Program-made: the position numbers and the translations under genes | In this document: positions 1 through 10,463 of the stretch, in pieces | Numbering within the stretch: position 1 is the first letter of the stretch | Layout: every line of letters begins with the position of its first letter | From: Candidatus Nitrospira kreftii | GTDB taxonomy: Bacteria; Nitrospirota; Nitrospiria; Nitrospirales; Nitrospiraceae | Assembly (NCBI GenBank): GCA_014058405.1 | Contig: CP047423.1 | Location: 806,001 to 870,000 of the forward strand | DNA: 64,000 nucleotides | Direction of reading: 5' to 3' | The notes under the pieces: model-generated | Told to the model about the DNA's origin: nothing | Databases searched by the model: none | The model's input: only the letters and a program-made list of their open reading frames with translations

Positions 1-91
1 TCATCATCGTGACCGATTCGCCCGACACGGCAAGCATCAGTTCCGCCAGCTGGCGAAGGCGTTCTTTGTATTCAGTCGTGGCAGTAGTCAT
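1..91 (-). CDS. Unidentified protein, N-terminal fragment cut by window edge
   Basis: An ATG at 91 on the minus strand opens a frame that runs off the left edge. It is preceded by a good ribosome binding site (AGGAG, about 5 bases upstream). The visible 30 residues begin MTTATTEYKERLRQLAELML and look helical. It follows hsdR by 48 bases on the same strand, so it is probably the next gene of the restriction-modification operon. I cannot identify the family from so short a piece. Confidence 0.55.
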   Translation of the reverse strand, partial: MTTATTEYKERLRQLAELMLAVSGESVTMM

Positions 92-139
92 GACTCTCCT
101 CTTAGCAAGCGAGGATTATAGCGGAGAGGTGCGCGGTAT

Positions 140-3100
140 TTAAAGCGAGGAGGAGAGGGATGAGCTTTCCGGGTACGAGCGGTACGGACTCGCTCCTTTC
201 TCGCCGTACATTTCATAGACATGCTCGAATACCGCTGAGCATTTCTGTTTGTACAAATCAGGATTGTAGGCTCGTGGAAGGCCTTGATCCAGCAGATCTT
301 CAATGGCCAGCTTCACGCGTGAACGAGCGGAGACGGTCTGTCGCCAATTCAGCACGAGCAGCTGTTTCAGTTTATCCAGTAGGTCTTTGGCCACCTTCTT
401 GAGTTCGGCTCGCTCGGCAGCACTCAATTCCGGGGCAGGACGAGTGAGGATATCAAAGATTACCAATTCCTCTTCAGTGAGGTTCTCCCGGACATGCCGT
501 TCATGCTCGTCGTTCAAACTACGGCTGAGCGCCAGGAGCTCCCTGAAGAGTTCGTCAATATTCCGACTGCCGGCGTTGTAGGATTCAATCAGTTCTTCGA
601 ACTTGCTGAGGTAGTCGGCTCTGGTCCGGTTCAGGCGAACGAGCTTGTTCAGTTGAGCGCGGATCGCCGCTTTGAGTTGTTCCAGGTCGATATTCTTAGT
701 CCTGGACTTCCCAAAGCGTTTTGCCAACGCCTCGAAGTCGATCTTCGTCAGATCGATGATTCCATGGCCGGTTCTTTCCTGAGGAATGTGAAACCCATCC
801 GCAGCGACGGACGCATCCAAAATCGTATTAAGATCGACCATCACGGCTGAAATATCTGCCGGTCCCTCGCCCGTTCGTTCACGAATGCTTTCGGCAATAG
901 TCGCCAGGCAGGCCACGCGGGACGTGAATTCCAACACAGATGGATCGGGCTTCACAGCCTGAAAGAGCACTCGCACCCATCCCTCCTGGCCCAGAAAGTC
1001 TTTGCGGAGAGGGTCGGGAGAGATCAGGCATTCAACCGCCTCGGCAATCTTCGTCAGCCGGTCAAGACTCCCCGCCGGAGTCTGCTCAATTTCTCTGAGA
1101 TTGACGCCATGAGCCAGGCAGAAGGCTTCGGTCTCCGTGATCGCCTGGCGCAGGTTTTCCACGAGCTTTTGCTTGTCCCGGATAGGCTGCTCCCCGCCGC
1201 GGCCTTTGGCATAGATCGCCAGCGCCTTCTCCAACGAGGCAAAGACGTTCGCATAATCCACAATAAGGCCGCTGTGCTTGCCGGGAAACACACGATTGGC
1301 TCGGGCAATCGTCTGCATCAACGTGTGATTCCGCATCGGTTTGTCGAGATACACTGTCGAGCAGCTCGGGGCATCAAAGCCCGTCAGCCACATGGCACAG
1401 ACGAAGACCAGCCGCAATGGATCGTCCGGGTTCTTAAAATCCTCATCCAAAGTCTCGTCATTCATGCGCTTCCGATGCGGTGCGATATCGAGCCCCAGCT
1501 TCTGCATATCTGCAATTTCATTTTGGGTAGACGACACAATCAACGCCATCTCGGTGGTGCGGATCACAGCCAGCCGTGCCTTCAGTTCCAGGATGCGATC
1601 AGGGTCGGCGGCCGTCGTTCCATAAGTCCTGAGCGTAGCCAATTCCTGTTCAACTCGTTGCTCTTCCCTCTTCCAGTGCACTCGGACTTTGTTATGCATT
1701 CGAAGGGCTGTGGCCTTATCGATGGAAATGACCATGGCCTTGCCCTGAAAGCCACGTCCGAGGAAGTGCTGGACAATATCTTTGGCGATCGTCTCCAACC
1801 TGTCCTCTCGAGTGAGCAATTGATATTGCCGGCCCAGCTCACGATCCAGCCGTTTCTCCTGCTCCTCATCCAACCCCGCCGCTTCGATCAGATTGTAGAT
1901 ATCGTCATTGAGGTTCGGATTCTCCAAGCGGAGTTCCGGCGCCCGGTTTTCATAGAACAACGGGACTGTCGCGCCGTCCTCAACCGACTGCTGGAAGTCA
2001 TAGATGGAGACATAGTCGCCGAATACCTCGCGAGTCCGTTCCTCCCCGGCAATGAGAGGCGTCCCCGTAAAGGCAAGGAAGAGCGCCTTGGGAAGGGCCG
2101 CCCGCATGTTCAACGCTAGGGTGTCGTACTGGCTGCGATGGGCTTCATCGGTCAGTACGATCACGTCGGGCCGATCACAGAGCACTTCAGGAGTCTGGAA
2201 CTTGTGAATCAGCGTAAAGACATAGCGGTGATTCTCACTCAGCAACTGTCGGAGCTCTGCCCCACTTTGTGCATGACACAACTCGCTTTCCGTCTCGCTA
2301 ACCGCACCGCAGGCCTTGAAGGTTTTGGCAATCTGGTCGTCCAGTTCGACACGATCTGTCACAACGACAAATTTCCAGTCGCCGGAAATCTTGCGAAGGA
2401 TCTTCTGCGCGAAGAACACCATGGCGAAGCTCTTTCCCGATCCCTGCGTCTGCCAGAACACGCCGCCCCGTCCGTGCCCTTGTTTCCGGGCAACCAGCGT
2501 CGCCGCGATAGCGTTGTTCACACCAAGAAACTGGTGGTTCTGGCCCAGCACTTTGACGAGTCCAGCTTTGTGTTCTGAAAAGAGGCTGAAGTTTTCGAGC
2601 AGATCGAGCAGACGGGATGGTTCACAGGTGCCTCGCAGCATCACTTCGAGCGACACCCGCCGCGGTTCGTCCTCTCGTTCGATCCGCTTCCACTCAAAGA
2701 ACCGATCCCAGTCGGCGGTCAAAGAACCCACGCGACTCTCCGTGCCGTTGGAGGCGATCATCACGCCGTTGAACCAGAAGAGTTGGGGAATATCGGACTT
2801 GTAGCAGGTGAGGTTATCGTCGAAGGCCTGCTGCGCAGGTACACCGGGCTTTTTCAGCTCGATGACGACGAGAGGCAGGCCATTGACGAATCCAACAAGA
2901 TCAGGTCGGCGGGTATAGAGTGTACCGGTGACGCTGAATTGGCTGACAAGGAGAAAGTCGTTGACCGTAGGGTTCTCCCAGTCGATGACGCGGACACGCT
3001 TAGACTCCTGCCCTCCAGTCTTAGCATCTGTGACGGAAATCTCCACTCCGTCCTTGAGAAGCTCGTACACCTCGCGATTCGCCGCAGTTAGGCTCATCAC

Positions 3101-3346
3101 CGAGCGGTCGCGGGTTAATTGATCGATGGCTGCAGAAATAGCTTCCGGTGGAAGGGAGGGATTCAGACGCTCAAGCACGGCACGCAGACGAGGAACCAAC
3201 ACCACCTCGCCCTTGGTTTCCCGCCCCAGCGTACTGGCAATGCCAAAGACCTCCTCCACGGCAGACAACGTCTGCCATCCCATTTCAGTGAAAAGCTGGA
3301 TGGCTGGCTGCTCGACGAGAGAGTCTTCGGTGTAGGATTGAGCCAC
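140..3346 (-). CDS. hsdR: Type I restriction enzyme, R (endonuclease/translocase) subunit
   Basis: The 1068-aa protein is the motor and nuclease subunit of a type I restriction system; it cuts unmodified DNA after ATP-driven translocation. The N-terminal nuclease core is visible as PD at residues 148-149 followed by VIELKK at 161-166, the PD-(D/E)XK pattern. A superfamily 2 helicase follows, with Walker A QTQGSGKS (299-306), DEAH (400-403) and motif III FTGTP. The C-terminal third is helical, as expected for the region that docks on the methylase. The start is GTG, three bases after the stop of the upstream 273-aa gene, so translation is probably coupled. It is transcribed in the same direction as hsdM and hsdS but separated from them by three extra genes. 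Length is normal for the family and no frame damage is seen. Confidence 0.96.
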   Translation of the reverse strand: MAQSYTEDSLVEQPAIQLFTEMGWQTLSAVEEVFGIASTLGRETKGEVVLVPRLRAVLERLNPSLPPEAISAAIDQLTRDRSVMSLTAANREVYELLKDGVEISVTDAKTGGQESKRVRVIDWENPTVNDFLLVSQFSVTGTLYTRRPDLVGFVNGLPLVVIELKKPGVPAQQAFDDNLTCYKSDIPQLFWFNGVMIASNGTESRVGSLTADWDRFFEWKRIEREDEPRRVSLEVMLRGTCEPSRLLDLLENFSLFSEHKAGLVKVLGQNHQFLGVNNAIAATLVARKQGHGRGGVFWQTQGSGKSFAMVFFAQKILRKISGDWKFVVVTDRVELDDQIAKTFKACGAVSETESELCHAQSGAELRQLLSENHRYVFTLIHKFQTPEVLCDRPDVIVLTDEAHRSQYDTLALNMRAALPKALFLAFTGTPLIAGEERTREVFGDYVSIYDFQQSVEDGATVPLFYENRAPELRLENPNLNDDIYNLIEAAGLDEEQEKRLDRELGRQYQLLTREDRLETIAKDIVQHFLGRGFQGKAMVISIDKATALRMHNKVRVHWKREEQRVEQELATLRTYGTTAADPDRILELKARLAVIRTTEMALIVSSTQNEIADMQKLGLDIAPHRKRMNDETLDEDFKNPDDPLRLVFVCAMWLTGFDAPSCSTVYLDKPMRNHTLMQTIARANRVFPGKHSGLIVDYANVFASLEKALAIYAKGRGGEQPIRDKQKLVENLRQAITETEAFCLAHGVNLREIEQTPAGSLDRLTKIAEAVECLISPDPLRKDFLGQEGWVRVLFQAVKPDPSVLEFTSRVACLATIAESIRERTGEGPADISAVMVDLNTILDASVAADGFHIPQERTGHGIIDLTKIDFEALAKRFGKSRTKNIDLEQLKAAIRAQLNKLVRLNRTRADYLSKFEELIESYNAGSRNIDELFRELLALSRSLNDEHERHVRENLTEEELVIFDILTRPAPELSAAERAELKKVAKDLLDKLKQLLVLNWRQTVSARSRVKLAIEDLLDQGLPRAYNPDLYKQKCSAVFEHVYEMYGEKGASPYRSYPESSSLSSSL

Positions 3347-3349
3347 AGG

Positions 3350-4171
3350 CTAAAGAAGATCCATCTGGGTTTCGTGCGGAATCGGGAATACTCCGATGAT
3401 GACCCACGGATTTGGGGAGAAACCATGGAACTGTTTCAGCGTTCCAAGGAAGAAATGGAGGTCACGGCCAGAAAACTCATGGAGGTATTTCTGGCGAACC
3501 TTTTTCAATGCGGCAGTTTCGGAATTGGACGTGGATTTCAAACAATTCAAGAAAAGCTGACCGGTCTCCCAATCAAGCACCTGAAGTTCACTCTCACGGC
3601 CATCGACATCGGCAAACCGATAGGAAAAGTTGTAGGGAAGCTTTGGCATCAACTGGAATGTCTCACGCCAAGCTTCATCTTCAAAGAGATTACCTTGCAA
3701 AGCAGCCTGATGCATTAGGGCGACCTTGGCCGTATCCCAGTCACGCTCACACTCCTCCCAGGTGAAATCAAGAATTCGAGCGGGCTTAAAGACGGCAAGG
3801 GAAAGTGTATTGGCTTTTGCGCCATCAAGCAGGGGTTGGAGGCGATGGTACACTCCGGCGGATTTCAGGAGTAACTGTCGTCGTTCCCTCCAGTTCTTGT
3901 CAGTCCCCAAATGGCCGACACGGCGCATGTCTTTCGGATCTACGAGACGATAGGTCTCCGGCCTGGAATCGGAGCCGCTCTTCACGAGTTCGGCTTCAAT
4001 CCAATCAAACTTTGCGTATTGGTCCTCTTCTTCAAGTCGGCGGAATGGAACCGGGTAGAGTCGCACCCACGATCCATCGGCGCGAATCCCTGCCGTGCAC
4101 ACCATCTCCCCATACTTCCGTGAGAGGGTGGGATAAGTCTTGACCGTGATGAGCACACGTTCCTTCGACAT
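3350..4171 (-). CDS. Unrecognised 273-aa protein in the hsd operon
   Basis: I do not recognise a named domain. The protein begins MSKERVLITVKTYPTLSRKYGE and has a compact N-terminal part rich in aromatic and basic residues (GSWVRLYPVPFRRL), then mixed alpha/beta sequence with many Trp, Arg and Asp residues. There is no signal peptide or membrane segment. It starts 12 bases after the stop of the DUF488 gene and ends 3 bases before hsdR, so it is clearly part of this operon. Its tight coupling to the DUF488 protein suggests the two act together, perhaps as a nucleic-acid-acting defence accessory; that is inference only. Confidence 0.85.
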   Translation of the reverse strand: MSKERVLITVKTYPTLSRKYGEMVCTAGIRADGSWVRLYPVPFRRLEEEDQYAKFDWIEAELVKSGSDSRPETYRLVDPKDMRRVGHLGTDKNWRERRQLLLKSAGVYHRLQPLLDGAKANTLSLAVFKPARILDFTWEECERDWDTAKVALMHQAALQGNLFEDEAWRETFQLMPKLPYNFSYRFADVDGRESELQVLDWETGQLFLNCLKSTSNSETAALKKVRQKYLHEFSGRDLHFFLGTLKQFHGFSPNPWVIIGVFPIPHETQMDLL

Positions 4172-4183
4172 TACTGTCCAGGC

Positions 4184-5080
4184 TTATAAGTGGACCGGTT
4201 GTAACCTCCCATCACCGTGTTGCTCGAACACCTTTGCGACACAATGGCGATGACACTGCTGCGGTAGCTCTTCAAAACACGTCAGCGCGACTCGTTGTTT
4301 GCCATCCACCAGCCACCGCCGAATCCGATCCAGCGCGGCATTTTGAGCTGGCAGATACTCCCGCTCATAGATCGCAAAGAGGGCGTCGTAGTCTTTCTGC
4401 GTTTCAAGATGTCGTCGTTTATCGGAGGCAATGCCCAACTCAGGCAGATGCTCGTATCGTATTCCAACCCCCTCGCACGCTTTGCTCAAGGTGAGCTTCG
4501 AAAATCCATACTTCCGGCTCAATGGGTTGCGTCGCACATCACACAGCAGCGTGACTCCAGCCTGCAACAGCTGGTTGAGATATCCTTCTAGGCATTTGCC
4601 TTCATAGCCGATGGTTAATAATGCCGGGCCTGACTGATTGGATGACGCCTCTGCCACGCGTTTGCGAGATTCTGCGTCCGGCAAAACCTTTTCAACAATT
4701 TCACTCCGCGTTGCGTAATACGGGTATCGACGATAGATCTCAGCAATAAGCGCGTTGCCCCGTAAGCCAGCTTGCTCTCGGCAAAATCTGGCTACCCGTT
4801 CCGGCGAGACCGGACGTCGCATCGCTTCATGCCGACCTTCCTTTGTCAGCTGCCATTGATGCTCATCCTCTTCCAGCAAACCCGTCTCGATAAGCCGACG
4901 CTTATCGGCGTAGGAGGTGAAGGAAAAGCCTCCGAATCGATACGGCACAAACTCATAGCTCGGTTTTTCCTCACATTCCTTCGTGTACAGAAAGAGGAGC
5001 TTCTGGAAATCCATGTGGCCAATTGGACCATCAAGGGCCTTCAGTAGCGTGAGGATCAATCGTTGTCGTTCGAAAAGCAT
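4184..5080 (-). CDS. Winged-helix-like domain fused to DUF488
   Basis: The 298-aa protein has two parts. Residues 1 to about 90 read FQKLLFLYTKE, FVPYRFGGFSF and LTKEGR, the pattern of YwgA/Panacea-like winged-helix domains found in toxin-antitoxin and defence proteins. From about residue 150 comes DUF488: LLTIGYEGK, LCDVRRNPLSRKYGFSK, HLPELG and the signature TCFEELPQQCHRH, with conserved Cys and His that may be catalytic or metal-binding. The biochemical activity of DUF488 is not established to my knowledge. The start is supported by GAGGTAAGG upstream. It lies between the Shedu gene and the 273-aa gene in a same-strand operon, so a defence role is likely by context. Confidence 0.85.
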   Translation of the reverse strand: MLFERQRLILTLLKALDGPIGHMDFQKLLFLYTKECEEKPSYEFVPYRFGGFSFTSYADKRRLIETGLLEEDEHQWQLTKEGRHEAMRRPVSPERVARFCREQAGLRGNALIAEIYRRYPYYATRSEIVEKVLPDAESRKRVAEASSNQSGPALLTIGYEGKCLEGYLNQLLQAGVTLLCDVRRNPLSRKYGFSKLTLSKACEGVGIRYEHLPELGIASDKRRHLETQKDYDALFAIYEREYLPAQNAALDRIRRWLVDGKQRVALTCFEELPQQCHRHCVAKVFEQHGDGRLQPVHL

Positions 5081-5103
5081 GAGAAACCTTACCTCACAGT
5101 GGC

Positions 5104-5180
5104 TCAGGCTGCAATCATTCCCGACAGCAGCCGCGGGAGCAGCAGGTCACGGGTGCGGCGGACCTTCGCTATGACTTTAA
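5104..5180 (-). pseudogene. Relic of an hsdS 3' end
   Basis: Read on the minus strand, this stretch encodes KVRRTRDLLLPRLLSGMIAA followed by TGA. That is the conserved C-terminal tail of type I specificity subunits, and it matches the tail of the intact hsdS in this window (LRRTRDLLLPRLLPGE) with about three mismatches over roughly 41 bases. No start codon or recognition domain precedes it. The last residues differ from the intact gene, so it probably derives from a different hsdS allele rather than a simple copy. It lies in the 123-base gap between the Shedu and DUF488 genes. Confidence 0.75.
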
Positions 5181-5203
5181 TCTTCGCTCTCCTTCTCAGA
5201 AAC

Positions 5204-6301
5204 CTAAGGACTGTTATCTGTGTGTTCGACAATGAATTTGGCACGCTCGTAAAGTTCGTCAAATGTCAGAATCTCGGGATTGGTTACGCTTCGCCTGAAC
5301 AGCTCAAAGGTGTTTCTCTTGGCAATGTCGCTCAACTGAGTCGTTGCGCCAATTACGAGAATGCCCTTGGGGTGCACGGTGTAAATTTTCTCTTGCAGGA
5401 ACGCTTCACGATTCTGTTCAGCCTGTGACCCCTCCACTTCCCAACGTCTACAGTTCGCCTGAAGTTGCGAGACGCCACCAGTAAGCTCCTCACCGAGTTG
5501 CCAAGCGCCATTTCTGTAAGACTTGCTTCCCAAAAGCAGAGAATCAGGCCGCTTGATCTCCACGAGAACCGTAAATTTCATCTCCGCTTCTGTTCGCTCT
5601 AGAAAATCACCCCTTTCTGTCCCTTTACCCACCACATTTGTACCGCCATACTGAGGCTGAGGCTGGACGGACTTCAGGATCTGATATTTCAGGCCATAAC
5701 CAAAAATCCAGGTGTTCCGTTCAAAGAAGTCTTGCCACCAGTTTTCCTGCCGAGTTTGCTTAAGAGAGAGGCGAAATGTTTCTAGCGCCCTTTTACGCTC
5801 CGCGTGGATTCGAGCGTAGGACAGCTGCGTTGCCAGGTCTGGATTCACAAGGACAAGTGCCTTCCAAATGTCGTCGGAATATCCCTTGGCAAGCAGCAGC
5901 TTGATGACTTTGGCTCGGCTAACATCTGCCTGGATGATTTCCTCCTCGCGTCCAACGACCAAACTGGTCTTTCCGAACCCAATCTTTCCCTTCGTTGCAA
6001 TGGTGTAAAGATTGTTCAGTTGCTGAAAAAGCTTCAACGTCGGCTCCGTGTGCAAACACAACTTTACTTCTTCCCCAGCTTGCATGGTGCTGAGAGGTTT
6101 TGCAGGCACATCTTCCCATGTGGCCTTCGGAGTCTTGCGTTGATACACAAAAGTGATGTTCACACTCGCGTCAACGTTGTGGGGGTTTGCGACGATTCCT
6201 GACCGCAGAACAAGCCGTGTCGTTGACGTTTCGTGCAAAACTTTGTCGGACACTGCGGCTGATTGCAGCGACGTCCTGTTCACTTCGTACTTTTCGGCCA
6301 T
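5204..6301 (-). CDS. sduA: Shedu-family (DUF4263) anti-phage nuclease
   Basis: The 365-aa protein carries a C-terminal DUF4263 domain (about 185-345): WWQDFFERNTWIFGYGL, then VLVEIKRPD at 245-253 with E248 and K250 as the PD-(D/E)XK catalytic pair, then LGEELTGGVSQL. DUF4263 defines Shedu (SduA), a single-gene nuclease defence system. The N-terminal half (1-180) is the variable region thought to sense infection; here it is beta-rich and has no named domain I recognise. The ATG is three bases after the hsdS stop, so it is co-translated with the restriction genes. It is bounded on the far side by an hsdS tail relic. Family assignment is strong; phage specificity is unknown. Confidence 0.9.
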   Translation of the reverse strand: MAEKYEVNRTSLQSAAVSDKVLHETSTTRLVLRSGIVANPHNVDASVNITFVYQRKTPKATWEDVPAKPLSTMQAGEEVKLCLHTEPTLKLFQQLNNLYTIATKGKIGFGKTSLVVGREEEIIQADVSRAKVIKLLLAKGYSDDIWKALVLVNPDLATQLSYARIHAERKRALETFRLSLKQTRQENWWQDFFERNTWIFGYGLKYQILKSVQPQPQYGGTNVVGKGTERGDFLERTEAEMKFTVLVEIKRPDSLLLGSKSYRNGAWQLGEELTGGVSQLQANCRRWEVEGSQAEQNREAFLQEKIYTVHPKGILVIGATTQLSDIAKRNTFELFRRSVTNPEILTFDELYERAKFIVEHTDNSP

Positions 6302-6304
6302 AGC

Positions 6305-7591
<1,287 letters not shown>

Positions 7592-7593
7592 CG

Positions 7594-9657
7594 TCACAAT
7601 TCCAGAATCTCCGCTACGTTGCATGCGATGGTTTGTTCGAGTTCGCGAGCCTGTGCATTCAGCGTTTCGAGTTCTTCATTCAGCGTTTCAAGCTGTTCTT
7701 TGAAGTCCTCGTCGCTGACTGCTTCGCCTGGTGCCACACCGACGTAGCGGCCAGGATTGAGGCTCCAGCCTTGCGCCTCGATCTCCTTGATCGTCGCGGC
7801 TTTGCATAGTCCTGGCACATCGGCGAATTTCAGTTTCTTCCCGAAGACTTCCTTCAGTTTGGCTTCTGCTTCCGCTCCGCCAAGGGTAAAATCAGGCTCC
7901 TCGCCTCGATAGAGACGCACGACGTTGGCCAAGAAGCCGATCTGGCCTTCAGTCCAGTCGCGGTGCGCTCGATCCACTTGGCGATAGATATGGCGGGCAT
8001 CTATGAACAACACGGTGTCGCTGTAGCGCGCCCCGCGTTGTTCACCCTCACCCCCGCCTCTCCCAGAGGGAGAGGGAAGGGATGAAGCGATTTCTCTGAG
8101 CAAGCTTTCGGTGTCTTCGAAGACCCGAGCGTTTGTGAAACGGAGCACGGTGTGACCAAGAGAACGAAGGTAGCCATCACGTTTGGCGTCCTTTCTCTGT
8201 CGGTCGGGCGTATCATGAACCGCACCATCAAGCTCGACAACCAGGCCGTATTTAGGGCAGAAGAAATCGACGATGTAGTCACCGATCTGGTGCTGCCTGC
8301 GAAACTTGAGGTCAGCAAGTTGTCGGTCACGCAACAACTGCCACAGCACGTCTTCGGCGGGTGTCTGTTTCTTGCGTAGCTCCCTCGCTTGATCCACCAA
8401 GCCTTGAAACTTGAAGCCACCCCGACCCTCTCCCTTTGGGAGAGGGTGGTTCGAAGAACCGGGTGAGGGTGGACAAGGCGGAAGCTGCGCTTTCGCCTTG
8501 TCCATGAACCACAGCGTGCATGGCAAAGTTACCGTGTAGAACATATTCGGTCCGACGGCGACCATCACATCGACGGCGCGGGCTTCGATGAGCTGCTTGC
8601 GTAATTCCTGTTCGGAAGAGCGGGCATCGGAGGCGCTGTTGGCCATGACGAATCCGGCGCGTCCGGTCTGGCTTAACGTCGAATAGAAGAGCTGAATCCA
8701 AAGATAGTTGGCATTGTCCGTGCGCGGCAGGCCGAAGGGATAGCGACGGCCCTTGCCGACTTCTGCTTCCAACCGCTCCTTATCGACGGCATTCACATTA
8801 AACGGTGGATTGGCGAGGACGAAGTCGAACCGGCCGGTGCTGTTGTGCAGATCATCGTAGTAGGTGATGGCTTCTTTGATATCCCCTTCGAGGCCGTGCA
8901 TGGCCAGGTTCATGCGGCAGAGGGAAACGGTTGCGGCAACTTTCTCCTGCCCATGAATGGCGAGTTCCGACGACGGGTTCTTCTTGTGCTCCGCCACGAA
9001 GCGGGCGCTCTGGACGAACATACCGCCCGACCCGCAGGCCGGGTCGAGAATGCGGCCATGGTACGGTTCCAACACTTCCACCAGGAGACGGACGATACTG
9101 GAGGGCGTGTAGAACTCACCGCCCTTCTGCCCTTCCGTCCTGGCGAATTCGCCGAGGAAGTATTCGTAGATGCGCCCGAAGGCGTCATAGTCGATGGTGG
9201 GCGGGATCTCGGAGACGCGCTTGAGGAGTTCTTTCAGGAGCGTGCTGTTGAAGATTTCGTAGGTCTTGGGCAGTACCCCAGCGAGCTGGGGATTGTGCTT
9301 CTCAATGTCGCGCATGGCTTCATTGATCGCCTTGCCGGCATTGCTCCCCTCCGGCAATCGAAGGAGCTTGTCGAAGCGGGCGTTTGGCGTGAGATAGAGT
9401 ACCCCTTCGGCATGGTAGGCGGCTGGTTCATCCACGCGAGAGCCGCGTCGTGACGAGGACGCCATCTTCTCTAGACCAGAGCGAATCTTTGCAAAGCGGA
9501 CATCGGCGAAGCGGAGGAAGATGAGCCCGAGAACCGGAGTGGAATACTGCGCGGCGTTGAGGCCGCTATTGGCTCGCAGCTGATCGGCGGCATCCCAGAG
9601 ACGCTTTTCCAGCGCGTTCGTCGCCGTGTCTTTTTCAGAAGGAGCGACCCAGAGCAT
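7594..9657 (-). CDS. hsdM: Type I restriction-modification methylase with inserted DUF559 domain
   Basis: This is an adenine-N6 methyltransferase of 687 aa from the ATG at 9657 (AAAGG upstream); an upstream extension to 9849 looks non-coding. The HsdM N-terminal helical domain is followed by the SAM-binding motif DPACGSGG (205-212) and the catalytic NPPF (283-286). After [12 protein letters not shown] (379-389) the HsdM sequence is interrupted, and it resumes near residue 545 with [19 protein letters not shown]. The intervening 150 or so residues form a DUF559 Vsr-like endonuclease domain (about 415-525, with IVDFFCP and VVELDG as probable metal-binding core) bounded by Gly/Pro-rich segments translated from palindromic repeats. 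Without the insert the protein would be about 540 aa, normal for HsdM. The frame is intact, so a fused product is expected. Confidence 0.93.
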   Translation of the reverse strand: MLWVAPSEKDTATNALEKRLWDAADQLRANSGLNAAQYSTPVLGLIFLRFADVRFAKIRSGLEKMASSSRRGSRVDEPAAYHAEGVLYLTPNARFDKLLRLPEGSNAGKAINEAMRDIEKHNPQLAGVLPKTYEIFNSTLLKELLKRVSEIPPTIDYDAFGRIYEYFLGEFARTEGQKGGEFYTPSSIVRLLVEVLEPYHGRILDPACGSGGMFVQSARFVAEHKKNPSSELAIHGQEKVAATVSLCRMNLAMHGLEGDIKEAITYYDDLHNSTGRFDFVLANPPFNVNAVDKERLEAEVGKGRRYPFGLPRTDNANYLWIQLFYSTLSQTGRAGFVMANSASDARSSEQELRKQLIEARAVDVMVAVGPNMFYTVTLPCTLWFMDKAKAQLPPCPPSPGSSNHPLPKGEGRGGFKFQGLVDQARELRKKQTPAEDVLWQLLRDRQLADLKFRRQHQIGDYIVDFFCPKYGLVVELDGAVHDTPDRQRKDAKRDGYLRSLGHTVLRFTNARVFEDTESLLREIASSLPSPSGRGGGEGEQRGARYSDTVLFIDARHIYRQVDRAHRDWTEGQIGFLANVVRLYRGEEPDFTLGGAEAEAKLKEVFGKKLKFADVPGLCKAATIKEIEAQGWSLNPGRYVGVAPGEAVSDEDFKEQLETLNEELETLNAQARELEQTIACNVAEILEL
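8044..8080 (+). repeat. Left inverted terminal repeat with palindrome
   Basis: CACCCTCACCC is followed by a palindrome built on CTCTCCC and GGGAGAGGG with a short AGA-like loop. It matches the opposite edge of the insertion in inverted orientation. It is translated in hsdM as Pro/Ser/Gly-rich sequence ([14 protein letters not shown] on the minus strand). Confidence 0.7.
8416..8472 (-). repeat. Right inverted terminal repeat with palindrome
   Basis: On the minus strand this reads CCACCCTCACCC, then an extra small palindrome (GGTTCTTCGAACC), then CCCTCTCCC and GGGAGAGGG. It mirrors the left edge of the DUF559 insertion. It is translated as [11 protein letters not shown] in hsdM. Confidence 0.7.
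8470..8504. repeat. Long hairpin at the insertion edge
   Basis: TGGACAAGGCGGAAGC and GCTTTCGCCTTGTCCA form a 16-bp stem with one mismatch around a 3-base TGC loop. One arm lies in conserved hsdM sequence (encoding MDKAK) and the other belongs to the inserted side, so the hairpin straddles the junction. Confidence 0.75.
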
Positions 9658-9849
9658 AGGTTGCCTTTCTAGAGGGTCGTTTCGGTGGGGCAGTGTACCT
9701 GAAACCGAAAAATAGCTCGACCCCCTTGAGGTCTGAGCGGAGCTTATAAACGCCCATCCACTCGCGCGCTTCAACCGAACTTGCCTCTGGTTGCCGTACG
9801 TCATCCCTTCCGATAAAGTGAGCCCTACGGAATCAGAGGGGCTCTCCAA

Positions 9850-10377
9850 ATGGAATTCAGCTCAGTGCGAAATACGGAGTCGGAGCCTCGCGTTCAGGTC
9901 TTGCCGCGTGATCAGGCGCGTGAGCACCTGCTCGCGATTGCGGACATTCTTGCGAAGGTGATGGACACGACGATCAGGATTCCTGGGACGTCCTGGTACA
10001 TCGGGTTGGATCCGCTGTTGGGACTCATTCCTGGGATTGGGGATGTTCTGGCCAATCTCATCGGTACGGTGATTCTTGGATTGGCGACGCGGTTGCAACT
10101 TCCCCGGATCGTGCTGGCCCGGATGAGTCTCAACCTATTGATCAACGGCACAGTGGGCGCAGTTCCAATTATCGGGGATCTCTTTTCGGTCTGGTTTCGG
10201 AGTCATTCGCGCAACGCCGCGCTGCTTCGCGACGCGGCGATGAAGCCGGATCGGGAAACCCACACCGATTGGTTCTACGTGGGCGGGATCATCAGTGGCA
10301 CGGTCGCCCTCCTGCTGCTTATGATCGCCTTCATCATATGGTTGATCTTCAAGCTGTGGTCGGTGATTCAGGCATGA
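9850..10377 (+). CDS. DUF4112 membrane protein
   Basis: The 175-aa protein has the DUF4112 core: [22 protein letters not shown], a hydrophobic stretch, then [28 protein letters not shown]. Two short hydrophobic segments in the core and a long one at the C-terminus ([18 protein letters not shown]) indicate an inner-membrane protein. AGAGGGG lies upstream of the ATG. It is transcribed away from the restriction operon, so the two share the region between 9658 and 9849. Function of the family is not known. Confidence 0.85.
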   Translation: MEFSSVRNTESEPRVQVLPRDQAREHLLAIADILAKVMDTTIRIPGTSWYIGLDPLLGLIPGIGDVLANLIGTVILGLATRLQLPRIVLARMSLNLLINGTVGAVPIIGDLFSVWFRSHSRNAALLRDAAMKPDRETHTDWFYVGGIISGTVALLLLMIAFIIWLIFKLWSVIQA

Positions 10378-10463
10378 GCGACCTCTCGCCTCGACTTGCT
10401 TGTCATTTGCAGTCGAGCAGCGTACAGTTATTATCGATTGTGATCCGCTGTGGATTGACCAAT

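Larger units (their letters stand above)
8044..8472 (-). mobile_element. DUF559-encoding insertion within hsdM
   Basis: This roughly 430-base segment sits in frame inside hsdM. Both edges begin, reading inward, with CACCCTCACCC followed by a CTCTCCC/GGGAGAGG palindrome, so the segment has inverted terminal repeats. Its interior encodes a complete DUF559 domain starting [23 protein letters not shown]559 proteins are stand-alone or fused restriction-like nucleases; a small repeat-bounded mobile domain is my inference from the edges. I see no transposase and no clear target-site duplication. Confidence 0.6.

Noticed and set aside
1109-2119. 336-aa plus-strand open frame
   Set aside because: It lies entirely opposite hsdR, whose motifs are well conserved; no homology or ribosome binding site.
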